Shown: positions 35,099-44,037 of the stretch, in pieces
Layout: the number at the start of each line of letters is the position of its first letter
Position numbering within the stretch: position 1 is the stretch's first letter
Assembly: GCF_030690725.1 (NCBI RefSeq)
Contig: NZ_JAUYGD010000068.1
Coordinates: 62,001-126,000 of the forward strand
DNA from: Pseudomonas sp.
GTDB lineage: Bacteria; Pseudomonadota; Gammaproteobacteria; Pseudomonadales; Pseudomonadaceae
Direction of reading: 5' to 3'
Length of the DNA: 64,000 bases
Translations under genes and position numbers: made by a program
Notes under the pieces: model-generated
Database searches by the model: none
What the model was told of the DNA's origin: nothing
The model's input: only the letters and a program-made list of their open reading frames with translations

Positions 35099-36010
35099 AT
35101 GTCCATCAGTCCGTCAGAGCCCGAGACAATGCCTGAAGCTTTTTATAAATACATGACTTATAGCACTGCAAAAATTGTGCTTGAAAACCAGACCCTCCGC
35201 TGGAGCACTCCAGCCACATTAAATGACCCGTACGACATCCAGTTCGACCTTAGTATTAACTTTGACCGTAACGCAGTGCTCCAAAATGCTCTAGAAAAAC
35301 TATGGAAGGTATTTACGGGCGAACTCATCGGCCATCCAAAAAACCAAATGTCAGTCGCAATTAATATTCTGAGACCACATATCCAAGGAATATCAAAGCA
35401 GCATTTTATAAAAAAAATGGATGAGGGCATAAAAAAATCATTCGCGGCACTCGACAAAAACATACACCAAACACACCAAGCTACAAGAGAGCATCTTTCC
35501 ACGAGCAAAATATTATGCCTGACAGACTCACCTACCAATCAACTTATGTGGGCCTATTATGCCGACAGCAACAAAGGCGTAGTATTGCGATTCCAGAATG
35601 AGCCGGGGGCAGATAGCCCATATCAAATGGCACATAAAATGTCTTACACGCCTGATATCCCGATGCTATTTGAGGAAAACGAACTTTCCGACTTTTTGGC
35701 TGGATTAATTACTTTCGACACTACCAAACGAATCAACACATTGATTTATACAAAGTCGGATGCATGGAAGCATGAAAATGAGTGGCGAATTTTTGCAGGG
35801 GACGGGCGCAACAAGCACGCCCCTCATGAAGATAGAAAATTTGGCACTAGAGAACTTACAGGTGCCGTGTTTGGCTGCCGCATGCCAATTGAACAAAAAA
35901 TGGCTTTATCGTCGATTCTCAGACACTTTTATCCACATGCAGAAATACTTCAGGCGGCCCCTGCCAATCACTCCTTCCAACTTGAACTTTCCCCCATCAA
36001 CGCAGTTTGA
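35099..36010 (+). CDS. DUF2971 family protein
   Basis: A 303-residue protein with DUF2971 features: an N-terminal FYKYMTYSTAKIVLEN and LRWSTPATLNDPYDIQF segment, then CLTDSPTNQLMWAYYADSNKG and a late WKHENEWRIF. The family function is not established. DNA is distinctly AT-rich with atypical codons, so recent acquisition is likely. The start is uncertain: ATG 35099 is favoured because homology begins soon after; 34973 is the longest frame. It stands alone between trmK and a small conserved gene. DUF2971 genes are often found singly in accessory regions; a defence or toxin role is speculation. Confidence 0.8.
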   Translation: MSISPSEPETMPEAFYKYMTYSTAKIVLENQTLRWSTPATLNDPYDIQFDLSINFDRNAVLQNALEKLWKVFTGELIGHPKNQMSVAINILRPHIQGISKQHFIKKMDEGIKKSFAALDKNIHQTHQATREHLSTSKILCLTDSPTNQLMWAYYADSNKGVVLRFQNEPGADSPYQMAHKMSYTPDIPMLFEENELSDFLAGLITFDTTKRINTLIYTKSDAWKHENEWRIFAGDGRNKHAPHEDRKFGTRELTGAVFGCRMPIEQKMALSSILRHFYPHAEILQAAPANHSFQLELSPINAV

Positions 36011-36292
36011 GGATCTGCGCCACGGAGTAGCGCCCTTAATCCCAGCAGCGATTCGGACGATTGCCGGGAAACTCGGCCCAATAACAAAAGTATTCCTAAT
36101 ATCCTCTCATTACTCGAAGTAAATCCGTGCATGTGCCGAGCAACGACAACCGGCGCCTTCCGCCCAACAACTGTCGCAGTGAAGTGAAAACCCAGGGCAA
36201 AAGGGTTGCCACCAACCACTGCGCATGCTTCGACCTGCCGCCACTATTCGGCCCTCATCCCCCCTAGCTCCGCCTCGCCCCGCAATAAGCAG
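36011..36292. other. intergenic region after the DUF2971 gene
   Basis: About 280 bases in which GC returns to the host level near 36140. No convincing gene, terminator or repeat was recognised; short frames here overlap in several phases without ribosome sites. Confidence 0.4.
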
Positions 36293-36320
36293 TTGGCGTG
36301 CGAACCGAAGCGTGTAGAAT
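36293..36320 (+). promoter_or_regulatory. sigma-70 type promoter for the small CxxC protein
   Basis: TTGGCG (36293-36298) and TAGAAT (36315-36320) are separated by 16 bases. This leaves a leader of about 25 bases with GGAG before the TTG start at 36352. Confidence 0.5.
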
Positions 36321-36351
36321 CCCGCGCCCCAAAAATGCAGGAGACAACACG

Positions 36352-36675
36352 TTGGCTATTCACTACACCGCGTCCGCGGAAAATGTCGCATGTGGACGCA
36401 CGGGCTCGAACCTGAGCAGCACCCAGGATGTCACTCAGGTTTCATGCAAGCTGTGCCTGCGCAGCGTTGAAAAAGGCACTGCCGAACCTGTCCGTAAAAC
36501 CCCCAGTCTTGCTGAGCTTAGAGCCGCCGCAAAAGCGGCGAAGGCTGCTGCAGCGGCTGAAATGGTAAAGCCAACCGCAACCCTGAAACCCCGCGCCGAA
36601 TGGCAGCAGCGCCTGGAGCAACTGCCGGGTAGAAACCGCATCCCGCGCGGGATGGCTCGGCAGGTATTCGTTTAA
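36352..36675 (+). CDS. small conserved protein with a CxxC motif
   Basis: A 107-residue protein starting at TTG 36352, with GGAG eight bases upstream and a good promoter further up. A CKLC motif near residues 40-43 and an earlier Cys (VACGRTG) suggest metal binding or redox chemistry. The middle is Ala/Lys-rich helix (LAELRAAAKAAKAAAAAE) and the end is basic. I recall similar small proteins in other pseudomonads but no function. The non-ATG start may keep expression low. Confidence 0.6.
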   Translation: MAIHYTASAENVACGRTGSNLSSTQDVTQVSCKLCLRSVEKGTAEPVRKTPSLAELRAAAKAAKAAAAAEMVKPTATLKPRAEWQQRLEQLPGRNRIPRGMARQVFV

Positions 36676-36751
36676 GCGCGGCGGGCCAATTTCTATCTGT
36701 CGCCAACTACTCGCAAACCCCGTGGTGGCGTAAGCACTCGCTGCGCCACCC

Positions 36752-37876
36752 TCAGGACATCTGTGCCAGCGTCTTGCGAAAGCGCAGCAGCGCGCCGGCA
36801 AAGAACAGCGCGCCGATGGCAATGATTGCCAGGAACTGCGGCCAAACAGTCGAAAACCCGGCGCCGCGATAGAGAATCGCCTGGGCCAGATCGACGAAGT
36901 GGGTGGTGGGCGCCACCAGCATGATCTGCTGCACCAGCTCGGGCATGCTCTCGCGCGGTGTGGTGCCGCCGGAAAGGATCTGCAGCGGGATCAGCACCAG
37001 AATGATCAACAGGCCCAATTGCGGCATCGAGCGCGCGACGGTGCCGAAGAAAATACCCATTGAGGTAGTCGCGAACAGGTGCAGCAACGCGCCGCACAAG
37101 AACAGCGGCAGCGAGCCGGCAATCGGCACGTGCAGCCAGCCTTGCACCACCAGCAGCAACGACAACGCAGTGGCCAGCAGCACCACCAAGCCCATCGACC
37201 AGACCTTGGCCAGCATGATCTCGGGTGGCGTCACCGGCATCACCAGCAGGTGTTCGATGGTGCCGTGTTCGCGTTCGCGAATCAGTGCCGCGCCCGTGAG
37301 AATGATCGACAGCATAGTGATCTGGTTGATCACCTCCATCACCGAGCCGAACCAGCTGCGCGTCAGGTTTGGGTTAAACGCGACGCGCACGGCCAATGCG
37401 GCCTGCTGCGGCAGATCGGCACGGTAATGGCGCAAGAACGCGCTGACTTCCTCGGCGCCGATCATTTGGATATAGCCCGCACCGGTAAATGCCATGCTTA
37501 CCTGTGTGGCATCGACATTGAGCTGGATCGCGGGGCTATGCCCGGCAAGTACATCGCGCTGGAAATCCGGCGGGATATTGAGGGTGAAGGTGTACTGCCC
37601 GGAGTCCATGCCGTGATCCATTTCGCTCAGTTCGATACGTTGCGGCGTGCGAAAAAACGGCGGCTGAAAGGCATCAATCAAGCGTGCCGAGAGCGGTGAG
37701 CGGTCTTCGTCGACCACTGCAATCGAGGCGTTGTGCAGGCTCTCCGGCATGCTCGTGGCCGCCGTGATGATGCCCAGGGTAAAGGCCCAGATAATCAGCA
37801 AGAGCAGCGCAGGGTCACGTTGCAGGCTGCGCAGTTCCTTGAGCCCCAGGTGGTAGATATTCGCCAGCTGTTCCAT
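36752..37876 (-). CDS. yhhJ: ABC-2 type transporter permease, YhhJ-like
   Basis: A 374-residue inner-membrane protein: one N-terminal helix (LLLLIIWAFTLGIITAA), a large periplasmic domain, then about five helices (MLSIILTGAALIREREHGTIEHLLVMP is the ABC-2 signature region, split). It is the third gene of a minus-strand run with an RbbA-like ATPase-permease fusion and an HlyD-family adaptor, matching E. coli yhiI-rbbA-yhhJ. The gene begins one base after the RbbA stop, so coupling is likely. Likely exports a large or hydrophobic substrate. Confidence 0.87.
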   Translation of the reverse strand: MEQLANIYHLGLKELRSLQRDPALLLLIIWAFTLGIITAATSMPESLHNASIAVVDEDRSPLSARLIDAFQPPFFRTPQRIELSEMDHGMDSGQYTFTLNIPPDFQRDVLAGHSPAIQLNVDATQVSMAFTGAGYIQMIGAEEVSAFLRHYRADLPQQAALAVRVAFNPNLTRSWFGSVMEVINQITMLSIILTGAALIREREHGTIEHLLVMPVTPPEIMLAKVWSMGLVVLLATALSLLLVVQGWLHVPIAGSLPLFLCGALLHLFATTSMGIFFGTVARSMPQLGLLIILVLIPLQILSGGTTPRESMPELVQQIMLVAPTTHFVDLAQAILYRGAGFSTVWPQFLAIIAIGALFFAGALLRFRKTLAQMS

Positions 37877-37877
37877 C

Positions 37878-40607
37878 TCAGGCCTCCTGCTTTTTCAGTA
37901 GGCTGGTGCACAGTGCCAGCAGGACGGGGATGGTAATCAGCAACGCCATGAAATAGCTGTACAGCTCAGTGAAACCCAGCGCTTTGGAGAACACCCCACG
38001 GCTGATGATGAGAAAGTGCGAGGTGGGATAAATCTGCCCAACCAGCGCGCCAAAGCCTTCGAGTGATGCCACCGGGTAGATCAGCCCGGAGAACTGGATG
38101 GCCGGAATCAGGGTGACGATGGCCGTGCCGAATACCGCAGCAATCTGGCTGCGGGTAAAGGTCGACATCAGCAAGCCCATGGCCGTGGCGCAGCTGATAT
38201 ACAGCAGGCCACCGGTTAGCAAAGCCAGTAGGCTGCCCTTGAGCGGCACATCGAACACCCACACCGCCGCGATCACCAGCAGCACAAAATTGAGCATGCC
38301 CAGGGCGATGTAAGGCAGTTGTTTGCCAAGCAGAAACTCCAGGCGGGTGACCGGCGTGACATACAGGTTGATGATCGAGCCCAACTCCTTTTCGCGTACC
38401 ACGCCAAGGGCGGTCAGCATGGCCGGAATCAGCATCAGCAGCAGCGGAATCACCGCCGGCACCATGGCATTCAGGCTCTCCACATCCGGGTTGTAGCGGT
38501 AGCGCACTTCCAGGGTCGGCAGGCTGCTACGGGTTGACGCACTGTCCTGGCGGGCCAGCTCCTGCAAGTAGCCGGCATGCAGGCCCATCACATAGCCTTT
38601 GATGGTTTCGGCGCGCATCGGCATGGCGCCGTCGAGCCACATGCCGATTTGCGGTACGCCACCGCGTTTGAGGTCACGACCGAAGTTGGGCGGGATTTCC
38701 ACCGCCAGGCTGATCTCGCCACTGCGCATGCGCCGGTCCAGCTCGTCGTAATCGCGCAGCGGCGCTTGCTCGATGAAGTAGCGCGAGCCGGCCAGGTTGA
38801 GGGCGTACGCCTGGCTGGTGGTGGTCTGGTCGCGGTCGAGCACCGCGTAGGTGAGGTTCTCGACATCCAGGCTGATGCCGTAGCCGATGATAAACAGCAG
38901 CAATAGGCTGCCGAGCAACGCCATGCTGCCGCGAATCGGGTCGCGGCGCAGTTCCAGGGCTTCCCGGCGGGTATAACTGAACAGGCGCAGCAGGCTGAAG
39001 CGCTTGCGTTTCAGCGTATTGGCCTGCGCTGCTGGAGCCGCCGCTTCTGGTGCGGGCTGTTGAGCTTTTTCGCCGACGGCATCCTGCAGATAGGCGATAA
39101 AAGTCGCCTCCAGGGTTCGCAGGCCGCGCTTGGCCATCAGGGCCTTGGGCGTGTCGCTGTCTAGCACTTTGCCGGCGTGCATCAAGGAGATGCGGTCGCA
39201 ACGCAGGGCTTCGTTCATAAAGTGGGTGGAGATAAATATCGTCACACCGTCATTGCGCGAGAGGTCGAGCATCATCTGCCAGAACACATCACGGGCAATC
39301 GGGTCGACGCCTGACGTCGGCTCATCGAGGATCAAAATTTCTGGCTTATGGATAACCGCTACAGCCAGTGAAAGACGCTGACGAATACCCAGCGGCAGGC
39401 GCTCGGGCAGCTGCTCCATAACGTCGCCAAGGCTAAAACGCTCAGCCATGGCAGTCACCCGCCCTGCTATCTCCGTGGCCGGTACGTGAAACAGCTGGGC
39501 GTGCAACACCAGGTTCTGCCGCACACTCAGCTCGGCATACAGCGAGAATGACTGCGACATATAGCCGACCCGCTTGCGCGTGGCCATGTCGCTGGCATTG
39601 ACCACCTGACCGAACAGCAGGGCTTGCCCTTCGCTGGCGGGCAGCAAGCCGGTGAGCATCTTCATGGTGGTGGTTTTGCCGCAGCCATTGGAGCCGAGAA
39701 AGCCGAAAATTTCCCCGCGCTCGATGCGGAAATCAACATGATCGACCGCAACAAAATCGCCAAAACACATGCTCAGGTCGCGCGCTTCAATGGCAATATC
39801 CTGTTCGCCAGCCGGGCGTGGCGGGATCACCAGTTGCTTATGGCCCTGGCGTTTGGCTTCCGGCATCAGGGCGATAAACGCCTCTTCCAGACTTGAACAT
39901 TGAGTGCGTTGCAGCAGCTCGGCCGGGCTGCCGGTGGCCAATACGGCGCCGTCATCGATGGCCAGCAAATGGTCGAAGCGCTCGGCCTCCTCCATGTAGG
40001 CGGTGGCTACCAGCACACTCATCTGCGGGCGCTGCTGGCGAATGCGTTCGATCAATTCCCAGAACTGGTTACGCGACAGCGGGTCGACGCCCGTGGTCGG
40101 CTCGTCGAGGATCAGCAGGTCAGGGTCGTGGATCAGCGCGCAACACAGCCCAAGTTTTTGCTTCATGCCGCCGGACAGCTTGCCCGCCGGCCGCTCACCA
40201 AATTCACTGAGGCCCGTGCTGCGCAGCAGTTCGGCAATACGGGTTTTGCGTTCGGACTCGGCCTGGCCAAACAGGCGGGCAAAGAAGTCCAGGTTCTCGA
40301 TCACCGAGAGCGTCGGATAGAGGTTCTTGCCCAGCCCCTGGGGCATATAGGCGATGTGTGGGCAGACTTGCCGGCGGTGAGCGCGGCTGGCCATGTCGCC
40401 GCCGAGCACCTCGATCTGCCCGCTCTGGATTTTGCGTGCGCCGGCAATCAGCGCCAGCAGGCTGGATTTGCCCACACCGTCGGGGCCGATCAAACCAACC
40501 ATGCACTGCGCGGGAATTTCCAGGCTGACGGCTTTGAGGGCGCAGGTTTTGCCGTACTGCAGGCTGACATCCTGCAGCTGCGCGACTGGCGCTGCAGGCG
40601 CGCTCAC
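37878..40607 (-). CDS. rbbA: RbbA-like fusion of two ABC ATPases and an ABC-2 permease
   Basis: A 909-residue protein. The first ATPase has Walker A GPDGVGKSS and signature KLSGGMKQK; the second has GSNGCGKTT and a divergent signature LPLGIRQRL. Both have LILDEPT Walker B motifs. From about residue 530 an ABC-2 permease follows (VLREKELGSIINLYVTP-type segment and four to five helices). E. coli RbbA was described as a ribosome-associated ATPase, but here the genetic setting with HlyD-type and YhhJ-type partners suggests an exporter. GTG 40607 was chosen because it overlaps the upstream stop (GTGA) with AAGG seven bases before it; a frame from 40640 overlaps the previous gene. Confidence 0.92.
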   Translation of the reverse strand: MSAPAAPVAQLQDVSLQYGKTCALKAVSLEIPAQCMVGLIGPDGVGKSSLLALIAGARKIQSGQIEVLGGDMASRAHRRQVCPHIAYMPQGLGKNLYPTLSVIENLDFFARLFGQAESERKTRIAELLRSTGLSEFGERPAGKLSGGMKQKLGLCCALIHDPDLLILDEPTTGVDPLSRNQFWELIERIRQQRPQMSVLVATAYMEEAERFDHLLAIDDGAVLATGSPAELLQRTQCSSLEEAFIALMPEAKRQGHKQLVIPPRPAGEQDIAIEARDLSMCFGDFVAVDHVDFRIERGEIFGFLGSNGCGKTTTMKMLTGLLPASEGQALLFGQVVNASDMATRKRVGYMSQSFSLYAELSVRQNLVLHAQLFHVPATEIAGRVTAMAERFSLGDVMEQLPERLPLGIRQRLSLAVAVIHKPEILILDEPTSGVDPIARDVFWQMMLDLSRNDGVTIFISTHFMNEALRCDRISLMHAGKVLDSDTPKALMAKRGLRTLEATFIAYLQDAVGEKAQQPAPEAAAPAAQANTLKRKRFSLLRLFSYTRREALELRRDPIRGSMALLGSLLLLFIIGYGISLDVENLTYAVLDRDQTTTSQAYALNLAGSRYFIEQAPLRDYDELDRRMRSGEISLAVEIPPNFGRDLKRGGVPQIGMWLDGAMPMRAETIKGYVMGLHAGYLQELARQDSASTRSSLPTLEVRYRYNPDVESLNAMVPAVIPLLLMLIPAMLTALGVVREKELGSIINLYVTPVTRLEFLLGKQLPYIALGMLNFVLLVIAAVWVFDVPLKGSLLALLTGGLLYISCATAMGLLMSTFTRSQIAAVFGTAIVTLIPAIQFSGLIYPVASLEGFGALVGQIYPTSHFLIISRGVFSKALGFTELYSYFMALLITIPVLLALCTSLLKKQEA

Positions 40608-41674
40608 TGCGGAACCTTGATCGCCAGTTCTGCAGGCCACTCGGCCTGTGGGTCAAGCCGCAGATAAGCGACGCCGGGTACGCCGGTTTTCACCTGAGTG
40701 AGGTGGCGCTGCAACAGTTCTGGATCAAGCCGTGCTTTAACCCGAAACATCAGCTTTTCGCGCTCGCTGGCGGTTTCCACGGTTTTCGGCGTGAACTGGG
40801 CGACGCTGGCCACATAGCTGACCTTGGCCGGAATGACATACTGCGGTACGGCATCGATCACCAGGCGAACTTCGGCGCCCAGCGCTACCCGACCGGCCTG
40901 CTGCTCGGGCAGAAAAAAGGTCATGTAGACATCGCTCAGGTCGACCAGATTAAGCACCTTGCCGCCTGCGCCGATCACCTCGCCCGGCTCGGCGATGCGG
41001 TACTGCACACGCCCTGCGCGCGGCGCCTTGAGCTGACTGTCCTCGATATCGATCTGTAAGCGCTCGACGCTGGCTTGGGTGGCCTCCACAGCCGACTGCG
41101 CCTCAATCACCTGGGACTGTGCGGCGGCAATGCCCGCCTCAGCCGAAATAACCTGGGACTCTGCGGCCGCCAGAGCGGCTTGGGTGCTTTGCAACCGGGC
41201 AAGGTCGTCATCCAGTTGCTGCTGCGCCATGGCATTGCGTTTGACCAGGATCGCGCTGCGGGCGTGGCGCTTTTGCGCGGCAGACACTTCCGCCTGGCGC
41301 TGGCGCACGATGGCCTGCGCGGTGACTTTCTCACTCTCGCGCAGGCGCACCTGAGCACTGGCCGTCAGTTGGCTGTTTTGCGCCTGGCGCATTTGCGCCT
41401 GGGCCTGCAGCACTTGCGCCTGGAGTACCTGGGTATCCATGCGCGCAATCACTTGCCCGGCCTCGACGAACTCGCCCTCCTCAACCTCAATGCTGGCGAT
41501 GCGCCCCGGTAGCTTGCTGGCCGCGTCAACGTCGGTGGCTTCAATCCGTCCGTTACCGCTGGCGAAGCCATCCCCCAGGCCCTCGGGGCGCAGGGTGTAC
41601 CAGAGCAGGCCGGCGATAATGGCCACGACGGCAACGCTGGCGGCAGGAAAGATCCATTTTCGGCTGACTGACAT
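40604..41674 (-). CDS. yhiI: HlyD-family periplasmic adaptor, YhiI-like
   Basis: A 356-residue membrane-fusion protein: one N-terminal helix (ASVAVVAIIAGLLWYTL), a biotinyl-lipoyl-like half-motif (GRIASIEVEEGEFVEAGQVI), a long Ala/Gln-rich coiled coil (about 75-205), and a beta-barrel part with APRAGRVQYRIAEPGEVI. It should link the inner-membrane ABC complex of the next two genes to an outer-membrane channel. The stop overlaps the RbbA GTG start. First gene of the operon. Confidence 0.9.
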   Translation of the reverse strand: MSVSRKWIFPAASVAVVAIIAGLLWYTLRPEGLGDGFASGNGRIEATDVDAASKLPGRIASIEVEEGEFVEAGQVIARMDTQVLQAQVLQAQAQMRQAQNSQLTASAQVRLRESEKVTAQAIVRQRQAEVSAAQKRHARSAILVKRNAMAQQQLDDDLARLQSTQAALAAAESQVISAEAGIAAAQSQVIEAQSAVEATQASVERLQIDIEDSQLKAPRAGRVQYRIAEPGEVIGAGGKVLNLVDLSDVYMTFFLPEQQAGRVALGAEVRLVIDAVPQYVIPAKVSYVASVAQFTPKTVETASEREKLMFRVKARLDPELLQRHLTQVKTGVPGVAYLRLDPQAEWPAELAIKVPQ

Positions 41675-41738
41675 AATGACCTTGAGTCTCTAAACAAAGG
41701 AATTGGCTACTGCGACACTCGGCGTCACACCGTGCGAG

Positions 41739-42041
41739 CTAGGGCTGTTCGAAGCGGCTCAAGCGGCGCCGCAGGTGGCTGTTTTCGGCGCGCAGCTGCT
41801 CCAGCTCATCAAGCAACTGCAACGCCAGGGCCACACCGGCCCACTCAAGTTGCAGTTCAACCTGTAAGCGCAACGCCCGCTTGGCGACGGACAGTGCATG
41901 GCTACTAAACCGCCATTGCTCCGGTGTAGCACCGCAGGGTTCGACGATGCCGTGCTCGACAATCTCCAGCAGCACCGCCTGCGGCAGCTCAGCGCACAGG
42001 CAGAACTCGTGAATATCTAATTGCAGGATCTGGCTACTCAT
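41739..42041 (-). CDS. cbpM: chaperone-modulator protein CbpM-like
   Basis: A 100-residue protein with MerR-like helix content (ILQLDIHEFCLCAELPQAVL, FSSHALSVAKRALRLQVEL) and a C-terminal coiled coil (LLDELEQLRAENSHLRRRL). CbpM binds the J-domain of CbpA and inhibits it. ATG 42041 shares a base with the cbpA stop (TGATG), so coupling to cbpA is tight. The frame is open upstream in cbpA, but that is not coding. Confidence 0.87.
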   Translation of the reverse strand: MSSQILQLDIHEFCLCAELPQAVLLEIVEHGIVEPCGATPEQWRFSSHALSVAKRALRLQVELQLEWAGVALALQLLDELEQLRAENSHLRRRLSRFEQP

Positions 42042-42988
42042 CACTGGCTCCACTGCGCGCGCGGATTGAAGGCGGCTTGCTCGGCCAGCTGTGCCCATAG
42101 CGCACGCACAGGCTCGTCGGCTTGCGCCGGGATGACGATCTTGAACAATGCATACAGGTCACCCGGCTCGCCGGCTTTGTTGCGCAGCCCCTTGCCTTTG
42201 ACCCGCAGCCGTTGCCCTGCTTGGGTATTGGCGGGTATGCGCAGGTTGATTTTGCCTCTCAGTGTCGGCAGCGTAACTTGGCTGCCCAGCACGGCCTCCC
42301 AAGGCGCCAATGGCACGGTGAGGACCAGGTTGTGCCCCTCTACGTCGAACAAAGGGTGGGGCACGAAGTGAATGACCAAATACAAGTCGCCATGGCCGCC
42401 GCCACCAACCCCCAGCGCGCCCTGCCCTTTCAGGCGGATGCGTTCGCCATTGCTGACCCCAGGCGGGATTTTTACATTCAAGGTCTTGCTGATCGCCGGC
42501 AAAGGCTGACCGTCAGCGCTGTATTGCGGGAGCTGGAAGGCAATGGTCTTGGTGTCATCGCTCAGGGTTTCTTCCAGCAGCAACGGCAGAGCCATTTCAA
42601 CGTCCTGGCCTCTGCGCGCGCGGCTGCGGCCGGCGTCCTGGAAACGCCCCGCGCCACCAAACAGCGACTCGAAAAACTCGGAATACTCACTGCCAGCACT
42701 GTTACCACCGGTAAACCCCGCATGACCTGACGGTTGCCAGCCCGGTGGCGGCTCAAAGGGGCGGCCTTGTTCAGCGTATTTGCGCAGTTCATCGTACTCG
42801 GCGCGCTTTTCCGCGCTTTTCAGCACCTCATAGGCTTCGGCGACTTCCTTGAATTTATTTTCCGCATCCGCTTCCTTGCTGACGTCGGGGTGATATTTGC
42901 GCGCCAGTTTGCGGTAAGCCGTCTTCACGGCTTTGTCATCTGCCCCCGGTTCAAGCCCGAGCACCTTGTAGTAATCCTTGAAGTCCAT
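42041..42988 (-). CDS. cbpA: curved-DNA-binding J-domain protein CbpA
   Basis: A 315-residue DnaJ-type co-chaperone: N-terminal J-domain with the HPD tripeptide (KYHPDVSKE, about residues 32-40), a Gly/Phe-containing linker, and two beta-barrel substrate domains with GQRLRVKGKGLRNK. The zinc-finger of DnaJ is absent, as in CbpA. It stimulates DnaK and binds curved DNA. Followed directly by its modulator cbpM. Confidence 0.93.
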   Translation of the reverse strand: MDFKDYYKVLGLEPGADDKAVKTAYRKLARKYHPDVSKEADAENKFKEVAEAYEVLKSAEKRAEYDELRKYAEQGRPFEPPPGWQPSGHAGFTGGNSAGSEYSEFFESLFGGAGRFQDAGRSRARRGQDVEMALPLLLEETLSDDTKTIAFQLPQYSADGQPLPAISKTLNVKIPPGVSNGERIRLKGQGALGVGGGGHGDLYLVIHFVPHPLFDVEGHNLVLTVPLAPWEAVLGSQVTLPTLRGKINLRIPANTQAGQRLRVKGKGLRNKAGEPGDLYALFKIVIPAQADEPVRALWAQLAEQAAFNPRAQWSQ

Positions 42989-43040
42989 CGAGCCACCTTG
43001 GGTCGTCTACCGACACGTTGCTTGCAGCAGTAAACGCTGC

Positions 43041-44018
43041 TCAGGTGCGAGAGGTTTTGTCAGAGATCAAGAGAGTTGGCATTGCTGATTCTGGGGCCGT
43101 GTCCATCACTGCCGGACAGACCTGAGTGCCGGCGGTGCCGGCGAGCATCTCTTCGATCTGCTCCAGCGAACCGATTACCGCACGCTGACCGGTCGCCAGG
43201 ACGAAAGCCTGCGCAGCTGCGACCTTAGGCCCCATGGAGCCTGCGGCGAACGCGTGCTCACTCAGTTGTTGTGGCGTGACCGCGCCGAGGGCGCGTTGCG
43301 TGGGTTTGCCCCAATCGAGGTAGATAGCCGCCACATCGGTGGCAATCACCAGCACCTCGGCATGCAGCTCACGCGCCAGCAGGCTGCTGCACAGGTCTTT
43401 ATCGATCACCGCTTCCACGCCATGCAGAACCTTGCCCTCACCATGGCGCGCCACCGGGATACCGCCGCCACCGGCCGCAATCACCAGTGCGCCCCGCTCC
43501 AACAGCCAGCGGATCGCCTGTATGCCGAGCACGCGCAGCGGCTGAGGCGAGGCCACCACGCGGCGGAACGCAGCACCGTCCGCCGCCATGCTCCAGCCCC
43601 TGGCAGCAGCCACGTGTACGGACTCGGCCTGGGTGTAGATCGGCCCGATGGGTTTGCTCGGGTGGCCGAAGGCCGGGTCCTGCAGATCCACTTCCACCCG
43701 GGTGATCAGCGTGGTGATCGCCCGCGTTGCGGGCAACAGATTGGCCAGCTCCTGCTCAAGCAGGTAGCCGATCATGCCGTCGGTTTGCGCGCCGAGCACG
43801 TCCAGCGGGTAGGCGTCCACGTCAATGTAGGCCGCCGCTTGCAGGGCCAATAGCCCCACCTGCGGGCCGTTGCCATGGGTCAGCACCAGGTCGTGGTTGG
43901 CGGCCACGCGCGCCAATTGGGCGGCGGCGCGGCGAATGTTGGCTAACTGGTTTTCCGCTGTGGGCGGCTGGTCACGTCGCAGCAAGGCATTCCCGCCCAG
44001 GGCGACGACGACTTTCAT
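43041..44018 (-). CDS. arcC: carbamate kinase
   Basis: A 325-residue enzyme that makes ATP from carbamoyl phosphate in the last step of the arginine deiminase pathway. The N-terminus MKVVVALGGNALLRR and the AAGGGGIPV loop are diagnostic. AGGAG seven bases before ATG 44018 fixes the start, 19 bases after arcB. It is slightly longer than usual, ending in an unconserved tail of about 20 residues (from VCPAVMDTAPES). Terminal gene of the arcDABC operon. Confidence 0.95.
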   Translation of the reverse strand: MKVVVALGGNALLRRDQPPTAENQLANIRRAAAQLARVAANHDLVLTHGNGPQVGLLALQAAAYIDVDAYPLDVLGAQTDGMIGYLLEQELANLLPATRAITTLITRVEVDLQDPAFGHPSKPIGPIYTQAESVHVAAARGWSMAADGAAFRRVVASPQPLRVLGIQAIRWLLERGALVIAAGGGGIPVARHGEGKVLHGVEAVIDKDLCSSLLARELHAEVLVIATDVAAIYLDWGKPTQRALGAVTPQQLSEHAFAAGSMGPKVAAAQAFVLATGQRAVIGSLEQIEEMLAGTAGTQVCPAVMDTAPESAMPTLLISDKTSRT

Positions 44019-44037
44019 GAGTGGGCTCCTGGCGGCG

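Noticed and set aside
36722..36750. GGTGGCG/CGCCACC pairing after yhhJ
   Set aside because: Long loop, no U-run; too weak to call a terminator.
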